DNA from: Terrisporobacter othiniensis
Lineage (GTDB): Bacteria; Bacillota; Clostridia; Peptostreptococcales; Peptostreptococcaceae
Direction of reading: 5' to 3'
Assembly (NCBI RefSeq): GCF_000808015.1
Contig: NZ_JWHR01000038.1
Location: forward strand, 44,066 to 108,065
Length of the DNA stretch: 64,000 nt
Under the pieces are notes generated by a model, which was not told the DNA's origin, searched no databases, and saw only the letters and a program-made list of their open reading frames with translations. Below are positions 37,034 to 46,207 of the stretch, piece by piece. The position numbers and the translations under genes are program-made. The stretch's first letter is position 1. Each line of letters begins with the position of its first letter.

Positions 37034-37804
37034 ATGAGTTATAACATAGCGGTAGCAGGAAAAGGTGGAACTGGTAAAACAAGTCTTACAGGGCTTTTAA
37101 TTGATACATTATTAAAACAAAATAAAAAACCAATTCTTGTAGTTGATGCAGATGCCAATGCTAATATTAATGAAGTATTAGGGGTTGAAGTAGAAGCTAC
37201 TATAGGTCAAATTAGGGAAGAAGCTAATATGACTGAAAAAAGAGGAGATTCATTTCCTGGAGGTATGACAAAAGCTCAGTTTTTACAATGGAAGTTAAAT
37301 TCTATATTAGTAGAAGGAGACGGATATGACTTGTTAGTAATGGGGAGATCTGAAGGCGAAGGATGTTATTGTTTCGTAAATGGAATATTAAGAGAACAAG
37401 TTAAGAAGATTTCTGGCCAATACGACTATGTTATTACTGATAATGAAGCAGGGATGGAACATTTAAGTAGAAAAACAACTAAGCATATAGACACTTTATT
37501 ATTAGTTAGTGACTGTTCAAGAAGAAGTATCCAAGCTGTTGCAAGAATTAGAGACTTAGCTATTGAATTAAATTTAAGTGTTGGAAAGGTCTATCTTATA
37601 GTAAATAAAGTACCAGATGGAATATTAAATGCTGGTGTAAAAGAAGAAATTACTAAACATAATTTAGACCTTCTAGGTGTTGTACCTTTAGATGAATTAA
37701 TATATAAATATGATTCAGATGGTATTCCATTAGTACAATTACCAAAAGAATCAAAATCTAGATTGGCCATAGAAGAAGTAGTGGCGAAATTAGAATTAAA
37801 ATAG
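37034..37804 (+). CDS. acsF: CooC-like ATPase, probable acetyl-CoA synthase maturation factor AcsF
   Basis: A second MinD-type ATPase in the cluster (256 residues). The P-loop is GKGGTGKTS (9-17) and the CxC motif is Cys111-Tyr-Cys113. It differs from the CooC at 29627 throughout, so it is a distinct paralogue, not a recent copy. In acetogens the copy among the acs genes (AcsF) is linked to nickel insertion into acetyl-CoA synthase; position supports that here. The acsF name is by context; cooC2 would be an alternative. Confidence 0.82.
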   Translation: MSYNIAVAGKGGTGKTSLTGLLIDTLLKQNKKPILVVDADANANINEVLGVEVEATIGQIREEANMTEKRGDSFPGGMTKAQFLQWKLNSILVEGDGYDLLVMGRSEGEGCYCFVNGILREQVKKISGQYDYVITDNEAGMEHLSRKTTKHIDTLLLVSDCSRRSIQAVARIRDLAIELNLSVGKVYLIVNKVPDGILNAGVKEEITKHNLDLLGVVPLDELIYKYDSDGIPLVQLPKESKSRLAIEEVVAKLELK

Positions 37805-37823
37805 GCTTAAGGGGGAAAAAAAT

Positions 37824-38768
37824 ATGGCATTTAAAATGTCTGTTCAAAAGAGTTCTGGGAAAATAAGTGAAGTAGTAATAGGAACAGGAGAAAAAGCTAT
37901 AAAACTAGGTGGAGAGAATGTATTACCATTCTATAGCTTTGATGGTGATACAGGTAACATTCAAAAAGTAGGGATAGAAATAAATGATATATATCCAGAA
38001 AGTTGGATTGATTGCTACAAAGAAATGTATAAAGATGTAGCAAATGACCCTGCTGCTTGGGCAAAATATGTTCAAGATAATACTGAAGCAGATTTTGTTT
38101 GCTTAAGATTTGTTGGAGCAGATCCTAACGCTGATGATAAATCTCCTGAAGAATGTGCAGAAGTGGCTAAAAAAGTTGCTGATGCAATAGATTTACCTTT
38201 AGTAGTTGCAGGATGTGGAGTTGCTGAAAAAGATGGTAAATTATTTGCTAAAGTTGCAGAAGCTTTAGAAGGAAAAAATGTTTTAATATTATCTGCAGTT
38301 GAAGATAACTACAAAGAAGTAGGAGCTGCTGCAGGACTAGCATATGGTCAAAAAGTTGGTGCAGAATCAGCTGTTGATATAAACTTAGCTAAGCAAATGA
38401 ATGTTTTGTTAACTCAATTAGGTGTTAAACCTGAAAATATAGTTATGAATGTTGGATGTTCAGCTGTTGGATATGGATATGAGTATGTTGCATCTACAAT
38501 GGATAGAATAAGACTTGCTGCTTTCAATCAAAATGACAAGCAATTACAAATACCTATAGTAACACCAGTTTCTTTTGAAGTTGGTCATGTTAAAGAAGCT
38601 ATAGCTACAGAAGCAGACCAACCAGAATGGGGATGTAGTGAGAAGAGAAGTATAGCAATGGAAATTTCTACTGCTACAGCTGTTTTAGTAGGCGGATCTG
38701 ATGCTGTAATACTTCGTCATCCAGAGTCAGTAAAAACTATAAAATCATTTGTAAGCGAGTTAGCTTAA
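37824..38768 (+). CDS. acsD: Corrinoid iron-sulfur protein small subunit
   Basis: The beta subunit of the heterodimeric methyl carrier (CoFeSP), 314 residues, a TIM-barrel protein without its own cofactor that holds the cobamide between subunits. GGGGGAAAA precedes the ATG, 19 nt after acsF. Adjacent to acsC in the conserved order acsD-acsC-acsE. Confidence 0.95.
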   Translation: MAFKMSVQKSSGKISEVVIGTGEKAIKLGGENVLPFYSFDGDTGNIQKVGIEINDIYPESWIDCYKEMYKDVANDPAAWAKYVQDNTEADFVCLRFVGADPNADDKSPEECAEVAKKVADAIDLPLVVAGCGVAEKDGKLFAKVAEALEGKNVLILSAVEDNYKEVGAAAGLAYGQKVGAESAVDINLAKQMNVLLTQLGVKPENIVMNVGCSAVGYGYEYVASTMDRIRLAAFNQNDKQLQIPIVTPVSFEVGHVKEAIATEADQPEWGCSEKRSIAMEISTATAVLVGGSDAVILRHPESVKTIKSFVSELA

Positions 38769-38798
38769 TAATATTTGTAAGGTTAGGGGGATAAAATA

Positions 38799-40148
38799 AT
38801 GGCACTTAAAGCTTTAGATATATTTAAATTAACACCAAAGAAAAACTGTAAAGAATGTGGATTTCCAACTTGTATGGCTTTCTCTATGAAAGTTGCCAGT
38901 GGAGCAGTAGAGGTAGAAAAATGTCCACACATGTCTGATGAAGCAATACAAAAACTATCAGAGGCTACAGCACCTCCAATGAAAACTTTAAAAGTTGGAG
39001 CTGGAGAAAACGAGTATACTATAGGTGGAGAAACTGTATTATTTAGACATGAAAAAACTTTAGTAAGTAAAAATAGATATGCTGTTGCATTCTGTGACTG
39101 TATGACTAAAGAAGAAGTAGAAGCTAAAATAGCTAACATTAATAAAGTGGAATATGAAAGAATTGGAGAAATAATGAAGGCTGAATTTGCTTGCGTTACA
39201 TATAGCGGAAACAAAGAAAACTTCTTAAATGTAATCAAAAAATTAAAAGAACAAACTAAAGTTGCATTTATATTAAATGTAGACGATGCTGAAGTAGCAA
39301 AAGAAGCTGTTGCAGAACTTGCTGGATTAAACCCAGTTGTAGTTGGTGCAACTAAAGATAACTACGAAGCTATGATAGACGTAGTTAAAGGTGACAACTT
39401 AGCTTTAGGTTTAAAAGCTGCTAGCTTAGAAGACTTATATTCTACTGTTGAATTAGTTCAAAAAGCTGGATATAAAGAATTAATACTTGATGTAACTGGT
39501 GAAAATACAAAAGATACTTTCACTAATGCAGTTCAAGTAAGAAGAATAGCATTAAAAGAACAAGATAGAACTTTCGGATACCCATCTATAGTATTCGTAA
39601 ATAAATTAGCTAATGGGGATGAAATGATGGAAGTTGCATTATCATCTGCATTCACAGTTAAATATGGTTCTATAATAGTAATAGATGATATAAGCTATGC
39701 TAAAGCATTACCATTATATGCTTTAAGACAAAACTTATTCACTGACCCTCAAAAACCAATGAGAGTTGAAACTAAGATTTATCCAATAAATAACCCAGAT
39801 GAAAACTCTCCAGTTTTAGTAACTGTTGACTTTGCCTTAACTTACTTCGTTGTAACTGGTGAACTTGAAAGATCTAAAGTTCCATGCTGGTTAGTAATAC
39901 CTGATGCAGGTGGATATTCAGTTCTTACTTCTTGGGCTGCTGGTAAATTTGGTGGTAGTGTAATAGGTAACTTTGTTAAAGAATGTGGAATAGCTGATAT
40001 GACTAAGTGTAGAGATTTAATCATACCAGGTAAAGTAGCAGTTATACAAGCAGATGTACAAGATAATTTACCAGATTGGAATGTTATAGTTGGTACTCCA
40101 GAGGCTATGGAACTTCCAAAATTCTTAAAAGAAAAATATGGGAAATAG
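38799..40148 (+). CDS. acsC: Corrinoid iron-sulfur protein large subunit
   Basis: The gamma subunit of CoFeSP, 449 residues. The N-terminal [4Fe-4S] domain shows CKECGFPTC and the fourth cysteine in EKCPH (spacing CX2CX4CX16C, about 18-43). A TIM barrel and the C-terminal cobamide-binding domain follow. It carries the methyl group from methyl-tetrahydrofolate (via AcsE) to acetyl-CoA synthase. If oxidised, it is reactivated by AcsV, encoded at 43858. Confidence 0.96.
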   Translation: MALKALDIFKLTPKKNCKECGFPTCMAFSMKVASGAVEVEKCPHMSDEAIQKLSEATAPPMKTLKVGAGENEYTIGGETVLFRHEKTLVSKNRYAVAFCDCMTKEEVEAKIANINKVEYERIGEIMKAEFACVTYSGNKENFLNVIKKLKEQTKVAFILNVDDAEVAKEAVAELAGLNPVVVGATKDNYEAMIDVVKGDNLALGLKAASLEDLYSTVELVQKAGYKELILDVTGENTKDTFTNAVQVRRIALKEQDRTFGYPSIVFVNKLANGDEMMEVALSSAFTVKYGSIIVIDDISYAKALPLYALRQNLFTDPQKPMRVETKIYPINNPDENSPVLVTVDFALTYFVVTGELERSKVPCWLVIPDAGGYSVLTSWAAGKFGGSVIGNFVKECGIADMTKCRDLIIPGKVAVIQADVQDNLPDWNVIVGTPEAMELPKFLKEKYGK

Positions 40149-40217
40149 ATAAAAGTTTATTTAACTAATTAGGTCGTATAAATATAAACATATAAAATCT
40201 AAGGGGGATAAATTAAT

Positions 40218-41033
40218 ATGGAAAAATTTATGATTATAGGTGAAAGAATTCACTGTATAGCACCACCAATAAGAAAAGCTATAGCTGAAAGAAATCCAGA
40301 ACCAATAATAAAAAGAGCTGTAGAGCAATTAGATGCAGGAGCTCATGTTATAGATTTTAATATAGGACCAGCAGAAAGAGATGGAGCAGAAATAATGGAA
40401 TGGGGAGTTAAGTTACTTCAAAGTGAATTAAACAATGTTCCACTAGCTCTAGATACTGCTAACGTTGCAGCTTTAGAAGCTGGATTAAAAGTTTATGATA
40501 GAACTCATGGAAAACCAATCATAAACTCTGCAGATGCTGGAGATAGAATGCACTTAATGGAAGTTGCTGGAGGATACGATGCAGCTATAATAGCATTATG
40601 TGCTAAAGAAGGTATACCTGCTGATAACGAACAACGTATGGGATATTGTACTGAGTTAATAGAAGCAGCTGCTATGGCTGGAATAGATCCAGAAACAGAT
40701 GTATACTTTGACCCACTTTGCTTAGTTATAAAAGGAATGCAAGATAAACAAATGGACGTTTTAGAAGCTATAAGACAAATGACTGAAATGGGATTAAAAA
40801 CTACTGGTGGATTATCTAACGTTTCTAATGGTTGTCCAAAACATATAAGACCTATACTAGATAGTAACTGGTTAGCAATGGCAATGGCTAATGGATTCTC
40901 TTCTGCTATAGTTAACCCATTAGATGAATTATTGATGCAAACTATAAAATCTTGCGACATAATAAGAAATGCTAACTTATATGCAGATTCTTACTTAGAA
41001 GTAAAAGACTTAGCTTTTGATTATAAAGGATAA
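40218..41033 (+). CDS. acsE: Methyltetrahydrofolate:corrinoid iron-sulfur protein methyltransferase
   Basis: A pterin-binding TIM-barrel enzyme of 271 residues (IIGERIHCIAPPIRKAI at the start; DAGAHVIDFNIGPAERDG). It moves the methyl group of methyl-tetrahydrofolate to the cobalt of AcsCD. AAGGGGGATA is 8 nt upstream of ATG 40218; a second ATG four codons on is possible. A hairpin separates it from acsB. Confidence 0.95.
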   Translation: MEKFMIIGERIHCIAPPIRKAIAERNPEPIIKRAVEQLDAGAHVIDFNIGPAERDGAEIMEWGVKLLQSELNNVPLALDTANVAALEAGLKVYDRTHGKPIINSADAGDRMHLMEVAGGYDAAIIALCAKEGIPADNEQRMGYCTELIEAAAMAGIDPETDVYFDPLCLVIKGMQDKQMDVLEAIRQMTEMGLKTTGGLSNVSNGCPKHIRPILDSNWLAMAMANGFSSAIVNPLDELLMQTIKSCDIIRNANLYADSYLEVKDLAFDYKG

Positions 41034-41070
41034 TAAAAATTAGAATTTTAAATTAGAATTAGGTTTTAAT

Positions 41071-41099
41071 AGCTAGGCATTAAAAATTAATGCCTAGCT
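41071..41099 (+). repeat. Intercistronic hairpin between acsE and acsB
   Basis: A perfect 13-bp stem (41071-41083 with 41087-41099) with a 3-nt AAA loop, followed by TGAATA and no U-tract. The strongest of the hairpins within the cluster. Confidence 0.65.
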
Positions 41100-41139
41100 T
41101 GAATATAAACATATAATTCATAAAAGGGGGAAGTAAAAA

Positions 41140-43269
41140 GTGAATTTATATAACATAATTTACACAGGTGCAAATCAAGCATATGATGCAGCAAATGGAG
41201 CACTTACAACTGCAATAGCAGAAAAAGGTAAAGAATGCCCAGTGGCATTCCCAGATACAGCATATTCTCTTCCATGTATATATGCTGCAACAGGTCAAAA
41301 AATGGCTACTTTAGGAGATTTAGAAGGTGCTTTAGCAATAGTAAAATCTTTAATAGTAGAAAAACCATTACTTGAAACAGCTTTAAATGCTGGTTTAGCT
41401 ACAGCTTTAGCTGCTGAAATAGTTGAAGCAGTTAAATATGCTTTAAACGAGGCTCCATACGAGGCTCCATGTGCAGGGCATGTAGTTGACCCTATAATCA
41501 GATCTTTAGGTGTACCATTAGTTACAGGAGATATACCTGGTGTTGCAGTTGTATTAGGTGAATGCCCAGACGCTGAAACATTAGCAAAAGTAGTTAAAGA
41601 CTATCAATCTAAAGGTATAATGACTTTCTTAGTTGGAAAAGTTATAGATCAAGCTATAGAGGCTGGAGTAAAAATGAGTGTAGAGCTTCGTGTTATACCT
41701 CTAGGATATGATGTAACATCAGTTATCCATGTTGTTTCTGTTGCTATAAGAGCTGCATTAATATTCGGTGCTGTTCCTCCAGGAGATTTAAATCAATTAT
41801 TAGAATACACAGCTAAGAGGGTTCCTGCATTCGTAAATGCATTTGGACCACTTAGTGAATTAATAGTTGCTTGTGGTGCTGGTGCTATAGCACTTGGATT
41901 CCCAGTTATAACTGATCAAGTTGTTACTGAAGTTCCTTGCAACTTATTAACTCAAAGAGATTACGATAAATTTGTTGCTACTTCTTTAGAAGCTAGAAAC
42001 ATAAAAATAAAAGTTACTGAAATACCTATACCAGTTGGATTCGCTGCAGCTTTCGAAGGTGAAAGAATAAGAAAATCTGAAATGGCTTACGAATTCGGTG
42101 GAAATAAAACTCCTGCTTGGGAATTAGTTATAGCTAAATCTATGGCAGAAGTAGAAGACCATAAAATAGAAGTTATAGGTGAAAATATAGATCCGGCTAA
42201 ATTAGCAGATGGTGTAACTAGATTACCACTTGCTATAGTAGTTAATGTTGCTGGTAAAGCAATGCAAGAAGACTTCGAACCAGTTCTTGAAAGAAGATTC
42301 CACTACTTCATGAACTACATAGAAGGATTAATGCATGTTGGTCAAAGAGATATGTCTTGGGTAAGAATATCTAAAGATGCTGTTGAAAAAGGATTTACTC
42401 TTGAGCATATAGGTGAAGTTATGTATGCTATGATGAAAGATGAATTCGAAGCTGTTGTTGATAAGTGTGAAGTTACTATAATTACTGATGAAGCAATAGT
42501 TAATGAAAGAAAAGCTGAAGCTTTAGCTAAATATGAAGCTAGAGATGACAGATTAGCATCTCTTGTTGATGAAAGTGTTGAAGACTTCTATTCTTGTAAC
42601 ATGTGTCAATCATTCGCTCCAGCTCACGTTTGTGTAGTTACTCCTGAGAGATTAGGACTTTGTGGTGCAGTTTCTTGGTTAGATGCTAAAGCTACTAAAG
42701 AACTTAATCCAACAGGACCTTGCCAACCAATAGCTAAAGGTGAATGTTTAGATGACAAGAAAGGTATTTGGCAATCAGTTAATGATACTGTAAATGAAAT
42801 ATCTCAAGGTGCAGTTGAGAGTGTTACTCTTTACTCTATAATGGAAGATCCTATGACTTCTTGTGGATGTTTCGAATGTATATGTGGTATCATGCCAGAA
42901 GCTAATGGATTAGTTATAGTAAATAGAGAGTTCCCTGGAATTACTCCAGTTGGTATGACTTTCGGTGAACTTGCTTCTATGACTGGTGGTGGAGTTCAAA
43001 CTCCTGGATTCATGGGTCATGGTAGACATTTCATATCTTCTAAGAAATTTGCTTATACTGAAGGTGGACCAGAAAGAATAGTTTGGATGCCAAAAGAATT
43101 AAAAGATTTCGTAGCTGATAAATTAAATGCTACAGTTCAAGAAATGGCTGGAATAGAAAACTTCAGCGAAATGATTTGTGATGAAACTATAGCAGTTGAT
43201 TCTGAATCAGTTTGTGCATTCCTTGAAGAAAAAGGACATCCAGCTTTATCTATGGATCCAATAATGTAA
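41140..43269 (+). CDS. acsB: Acetyl-CoA synthase (CO-methylating)
   Basis: Makes acetyl-CoA from CO, a methyl group and CoA at the Ni-Ni-[4Fe-4S] A-cluster; 709 residues, near full length for bacterial ACS including the N-terminal CODH-contact domain. A-cluster cysteines are visible in CNMCQSFAPAHVC and LGLCGA (about 487-510) and the CGC nickel-binding motif in TSCGCFECIC (about 573-582). The start is GTG 41140, with GGGGGA 8 nt upstream. Its CODH partner is CooS at 27529. Confidence 0.97.
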   Translation: MNLYNIIYTGANQAYDAANGALTTAIAEKGKECPVAFPDTAYSLPCIYAATGQKMATLGDLEGALAIVKSLIVEKPLLETALNAGLATALAAEIVEAVKYALNEAPYEAPCAGHVVDPIIRSLGVPLVTGDIPGVAVVLGECPDAETLAKVVKDYQSKGIMTFLVGKVIDQAIEAGVKMSVELRVIPLGYDVTSVIHVVSVAIRAALIFGAVPPGDLNQLLEYTAKRVPAFVNAFGPLSELIVACGAGAIALGFPVITDQVVTEVPCNLLTQRDYDKFVATSLEARNIKIKVTEIPIPVGFAAAFEGERIRKSEMAYEFGGNKTPAWELVIAKSMAEVEDHKIEVIGENIDPAKLADGVTRLPLAIVVNVAGKAMQEDFEPVLERRFHYFMNYIEGLMHVGQRDMSWVRISKDAVEKGFTLEHIGEVMYAMMKDEFEAVVDKCEVTIITDEAIVNERKAEALAKYEARDDRLASLVDESVEDFYSCNMCQSFAPAHVCVVTPERLGLCGAVSWLDAKATKELNPTGPCQPIAKGECLDDKKGIWQSVNDTVNEISQGAVESVTLYSIMEDPMTSCGCFECICGIMPEANGLVIVNREFPGITPVGMTFGELASMTGGGVQTPGFMGHGRHFISSKKFAYTEGGPERIVWMPKELKDFVADKLNATVQEMAGIENFSEMICDETIAVDSESVCAFLEEKGHPALSMDPIM

Positions 43270-43300
43270 TTTAAATAAAGATATCGGGGGAGAAATATAT

Positions 43301-43678
43301 ATGAGTACAGTAGCAGGATTAAAATATTCTCCAAAACATACTTGGGTAAAAGTTGAAGGAGAGTTTGCATTTGTTGGAGTAAGTGACTTTGCTCAAGAAC
43401 AATTGGGAGAAGTTTTATTCGTTGAAATGCCAGAAATAGATGATGAACTAACAAAAGATGAGTCTTTTGGTGTTATAGAATCATCTAAAGTAGCTTCTGA
43501 TTTAATAGCTCCAGTTTCAGGAGTAGTAGTTGAAATAAACGAAGATAAATTAGAAGATGAACCTGAATATGTTAATGAAGCTCCATATGATGCATGGATA
43601 TGTAAAGTAAAAATGTCAGATCCAGCTGAGTTAGATACTTTATTAAGTGGAGAAGACTACGAAAAAGGTTTAGAATAA
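43301..43678 (+). CDS. gcvH: Glycine cleavage system H protein
   Basis: A lipoyl carrier protein of 125 residues with the lipoylated lysine at Lys63 in ESSKVASD. It shuttles the aminomethyl group in the glycine cleavage or synthase system. gcvT, gcvPA and gcvPB are not in the window; the E3 enzyme LpdA is eight genes upstream. It is last in the cluster before a strong terminator. Confidence 0.95.
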   Translation: MSTVAGLKYSPKHTWVKVEGEFAFVGVSDFAQEQLGEVLFVEMPEIDDELTKDESFGVIESSKVASDLIAPVSGVVVEINEDKLEDEPEYVNEAPYDAWICKVKMSDPAELDTLLSGEDYEKGLE

Positions 43679-43710
43679 TATATAGTTAACATATAATTTG
43701 AATTAAAATG

Positions 43711-43754
43711 AAAGCATAGTAAATTTAATAGAATTAAGTTTACTATGCTTTTTT
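43711..43754 (+). terminator. Terminator of the Wood-Ljungdahl operon
   Basis: AAAGCATAGTAAA pairs with TTTACTATGCTTT (13 bp) and ends in a run of six T. It marks the 3' end of the cooS-gcvH transcript. Confidence 0.85.
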
Positions 43755-43857
43755 AATCATATAGAATTTAAATAATATTAAAAGGTTATTTTATTAATAT
43801 TTTAGTAATATAGAAGGTTGAGTGATTATAAAAATTAATTTATTGGGGTGAGTAAGA

Positions 43858-45786
43858 ATGGCTAAAGTATTTTTTAAATCACATAACAAAGAAGTAGAAT
43901 GTGAACTTGGGAAAAATTTATTAGATTTAGCGAGAGAAGCAGATATTTTTATAGATGCACCTTGTAACGGGGCTCAATCATGTGGAAAATGTAAAGTAAA
44001 GTTATTAGAGGGAAAGTGTGATACAGAAAAAACAGTACATATTAGTGATGAAGAATATGATCAAGGATATATTTTAGCATGTGCTACAAAAGTTACTGGA
44101 GATATTACGATAGATGTTCCATCTAAACTTTCATCATCAATGCATGACATGAAAATAGAAGGATCTGGGAAAAAGGTAGATAAACAATTATTTGATAGAG
44201 CTAGAGGAATAATAGAAGAAAATGAATTCTCTTATAGTACTAATGTTGAGAAAAAATATATTGAAGTAGATGAACCATCACTAGATGATAATATAAGTGA
44301 TGTGGACAGATTAGAAAGACAAATAAAACAAGATTTAGGATTTGAAGGAATAGATTTTAGATTAGACATATTAAAAAAATTACCTAAAGTATTAAGAGAA
44401 GATAACTTTAAAATCACTTTAACTTATGTAAAAAAGAAAAGTAAGATAACTATATTAAATATAGAATCAGGTAATAAAGAAGGTGAATTATACGGACTAG
44501 CTATAGATATAGGAACAACATCTGTAGTTGTTTGTTTAGTTAACTTAATTACTAATGAAGTTGTAGAAAAAGCATCTTCAGGAAATGCACAAATAAAATA
44601 CGGTGCTGATGTAATTAATAGAATCGTATTTGCTATAAGAAAAAATAATTTAGAAGTAATGAGAAAAGCAATTATAGATGAAACTCTTAATCCTTTAATC
44701 GAATCTATATATGCTAGTACAGGTATAAATAAAAATAATGTAGTAAGAGTTGTATTATCTGGTAATACAACAATGTCTACACTTTTCTTAGGTATATACC
44801 CTGATTATTTAAGATTAGAACCTTATATTCCTCCATATCTAAAATCACCTAATTTAATGGGTGAAGATGTAGGATTAAATGTAAATAAAAGTGCTTTAAT
44901 ATACTTATCTCCGAATGTGGCAAGTTATGTAGGAGGAGATATAACAGCAGGTACATTATCAGCTGGAATATGGGCTAGTGATGAGAATACATTATTCATA
45001 GATTTAGGAACTAATGGAGAAATTGTATTTGGGAATAGAGATTTTATGATGTGTTGTGCATGCTCAGCAGGACCGGCTTTTGAAGGTGGAGGAATTAGCT
45101 GTGGTATGAGGGCGTCAGATGGAGCTATAGAAAAAGTTAGTATAGATGAAAATACTTTGGACCCTGAGTTAACAATAATCGGAGAATGTACACCTATAGG
45201 AATTTGTGGTTCAGGTATAATAGATTTAATTTGTCAAATGCTTCTTAAAGGAATAATTGATAGAAGAGGAAAAATTAAGAAGGAGTTAGACAATAAAAGA
45301 ATTAGATTTAATGAACATGATATAGGTGAATACGTATTGGCATTTAAAGAAGAGTATGCAGATTTAGAAAATGACCTATTTATAAATGAAATTGATATTG
45401 ATAATTTTATTAGAACAAAAGGTGCAATTTATTCTGGAGCATCAGTTCTTGTAGAAAGTCTTGGTATGGACTTTGAAGTGATAGATAATGTTTATATAGC
45501 AGGTGGAATAGGAAATAATCTTGATATTGAGAATTCAATATTAATAGGATTGCTTCCAGATGTAGATAGAAGTAAGTTTAAATATATAGGAAATAGTTCA
45601 TTAGTTGGATCATACTTAAGTTTAATAAGTTCAGATGCTAGACAGAAATTAGAAGAAATAGGATCTCAAATGACATATGTTGAGTTAAGTGTATACCCTA
45701 CATATATGGACGAATTTGTTTCTGCATGCTTCTTACCACATACTAATATAGACCAATTTCCAACAGTAAAAGAAATTTTGGAATAA
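43858..45786 (+). CDS. acsV: Reductive activator of corrinoid iron-sulfur protein (RACo/AcsV)
   Basis: A 642-residue ATP-driven reductase that restores Co(I) in AcsCD. The N-terminal [2Fe-2S] ferredoxin domain has CNGAQSCGKCK and a fourth cysteine in ACATKV (about 36-80). A linker domain precedes the C-terminal ASKHA-type ATPase (DUF4445) with GLAIDIGTTSVVV (about 214-226), SGNTTMS and DLGTNGEI. A GGGGTGAG site precedes the ATG. It is separated from gcvH by a terminator, so it may be transcribed on its own. Confidence 0.93.
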   Translation: MAKVFFKSHNKEVECELGKNLLDLAREADIFIDAPCNGAQSCGKCKVKLLEGKCDTEKTVHISDEEYDQGYILACATKVTGDITIDVPSKLSSSMHDMKIEGSGKKVDKQLFDRARGIIEENEFSYSTNVEKKYIEVDEPSLDDNISDVDRLERQIKQDLGFEGIDFRLDILKKLPKVLREDNFKITLTYVKKKSKITILNIESGNKEGELYGLAIDIGTTSVVVCLVNLITNEVVEKASSGNAQIKYGADVINRIVFAIRKNNLEVMRKAIIDETLNPLIESIYASTGINKNNVVRVVLSGNTTMSTLFLGIYPDYLRLEPYIPPYLKSPNLMGEDVGLNVNKSALIYLSPNVASYVGGDITAGTLSAGIWASDENTLFIDLGTNGEIVFGNRDFMMCCACSAGPAFEGGGISCGMRASDGAIEKVSIDENTLDPELTIIGECTPIGICGSGIIDLICQMLLKGIIDRRGKIKKELDNKRIRFNEHDIGEYVLAFKEEYADLENDLFINEIDIDNFIRTKGAIYSGASVLVESLGMDFEVIDNVYIAGGIGNNLDIENSILIGLLPDVDRSKFKYIGNSSLVGSYLSLISSDARQKLEEIGSQMTYVELSVYPTYMDEFVSACFLPHTNIDQFPTVKEILE

Positions 45787-45810
45787 AAATAATAATTTAA
45801 AACATATAAT

Positions 45811-45857
45811 AAAAAAGCTATGAAGTTAGGTAAAACTGCATAATTCATAGCTTTTTT
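45811..45857 (+). terminator. Terminator after acsV
   Basis: AAAAAAGCTATGAA (45811-45824) pairs with TTCATAGCTTTTTT (45844-45857). Confidence 0.85.
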
Positions 45858-45911
45858 ATTATATTAAAAAAAGTATAAGTGTCATATTTTGTATAAAAAT
45901 AAAAAAATGTA

Positions 45912-45927
45912 GTATTATGTATAATAC
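45912..45927. promoter_or_regulatory. Inverted repeat upstream of the metal ABC operon
   Basis: GTATTA-TGTA-TAATAC, a 6-bp-arm inverted repeat that overlaps a TATAAT (45920-45925). It lies about 30 bp upstream of the predicted promoter and may be an operator; no regulator can be assigned. Confidence 0.35.
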
Positions 45928-45954
45928 TTAATATTCTGGAAATATTTAACTTTA

Positions 45955-45983
45955 TTCACATGCATAGTCATATATGTTATATT
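45955..45983 (+). promoter_or_regulatory. Probable promoter of the metal ABC transporter operon
   Basis: TTCACA (45955-45960) and an extended -10 TGT-TATATT (45978-45983), 17-bp spacing. Predicted start near 45990. Confidence 0.55.
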
Positions 45984-45989
45984 ATTAAG

Positions 45990-46150
45990 GAATCAAGCAC
46001 AAGAAGTGCCAAATATTTATCAGAAGATTAATTAAGAAAATAAGTTAAGAAAAGATTAAACGTTACATAATAACAACATAAATATAATAATTAAGACCAT
46101 GAAGGTTTTATATATCCTTATTGATATATATAATCTCATGGTCTTTTATA
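45990..46150 (+). promoter_or_regulatory. Attenuator-like leader of the metal ABC transporter
   Basis: A leader of about 215 nt precedes the binding-protein gene. It has a small 5' hairpin (GCAC at 45997-46000 with GTGC at 46006-46009). It then forms a long two-part hairpin (46093-46102 with 46136-46145; inner 46110-46116 with 46123-46129) followed by TTTTATATTT. The last part resembles an intrinsic terminator 58 nt before the ATG. No cobalamin-riboswitch B12 box is visible, and I do not recognise a known nickel-cobalt riboswitch. Confidence 0.5.
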
Positions 46151-46207
46151 TTTAATCAATATAAAAAGTAATAAGTATAAAAATAGTAATTTTAAGGGGG
46201 ATATTTT

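Noticed and set aside
45787..46207. A cobalamin riboswitch before the ABC transporter operon
   Set aside because: No B12 box (GCCACTG-like) or matching core could be found in the leader, so the transporter was not called a B12 importer on that ground.
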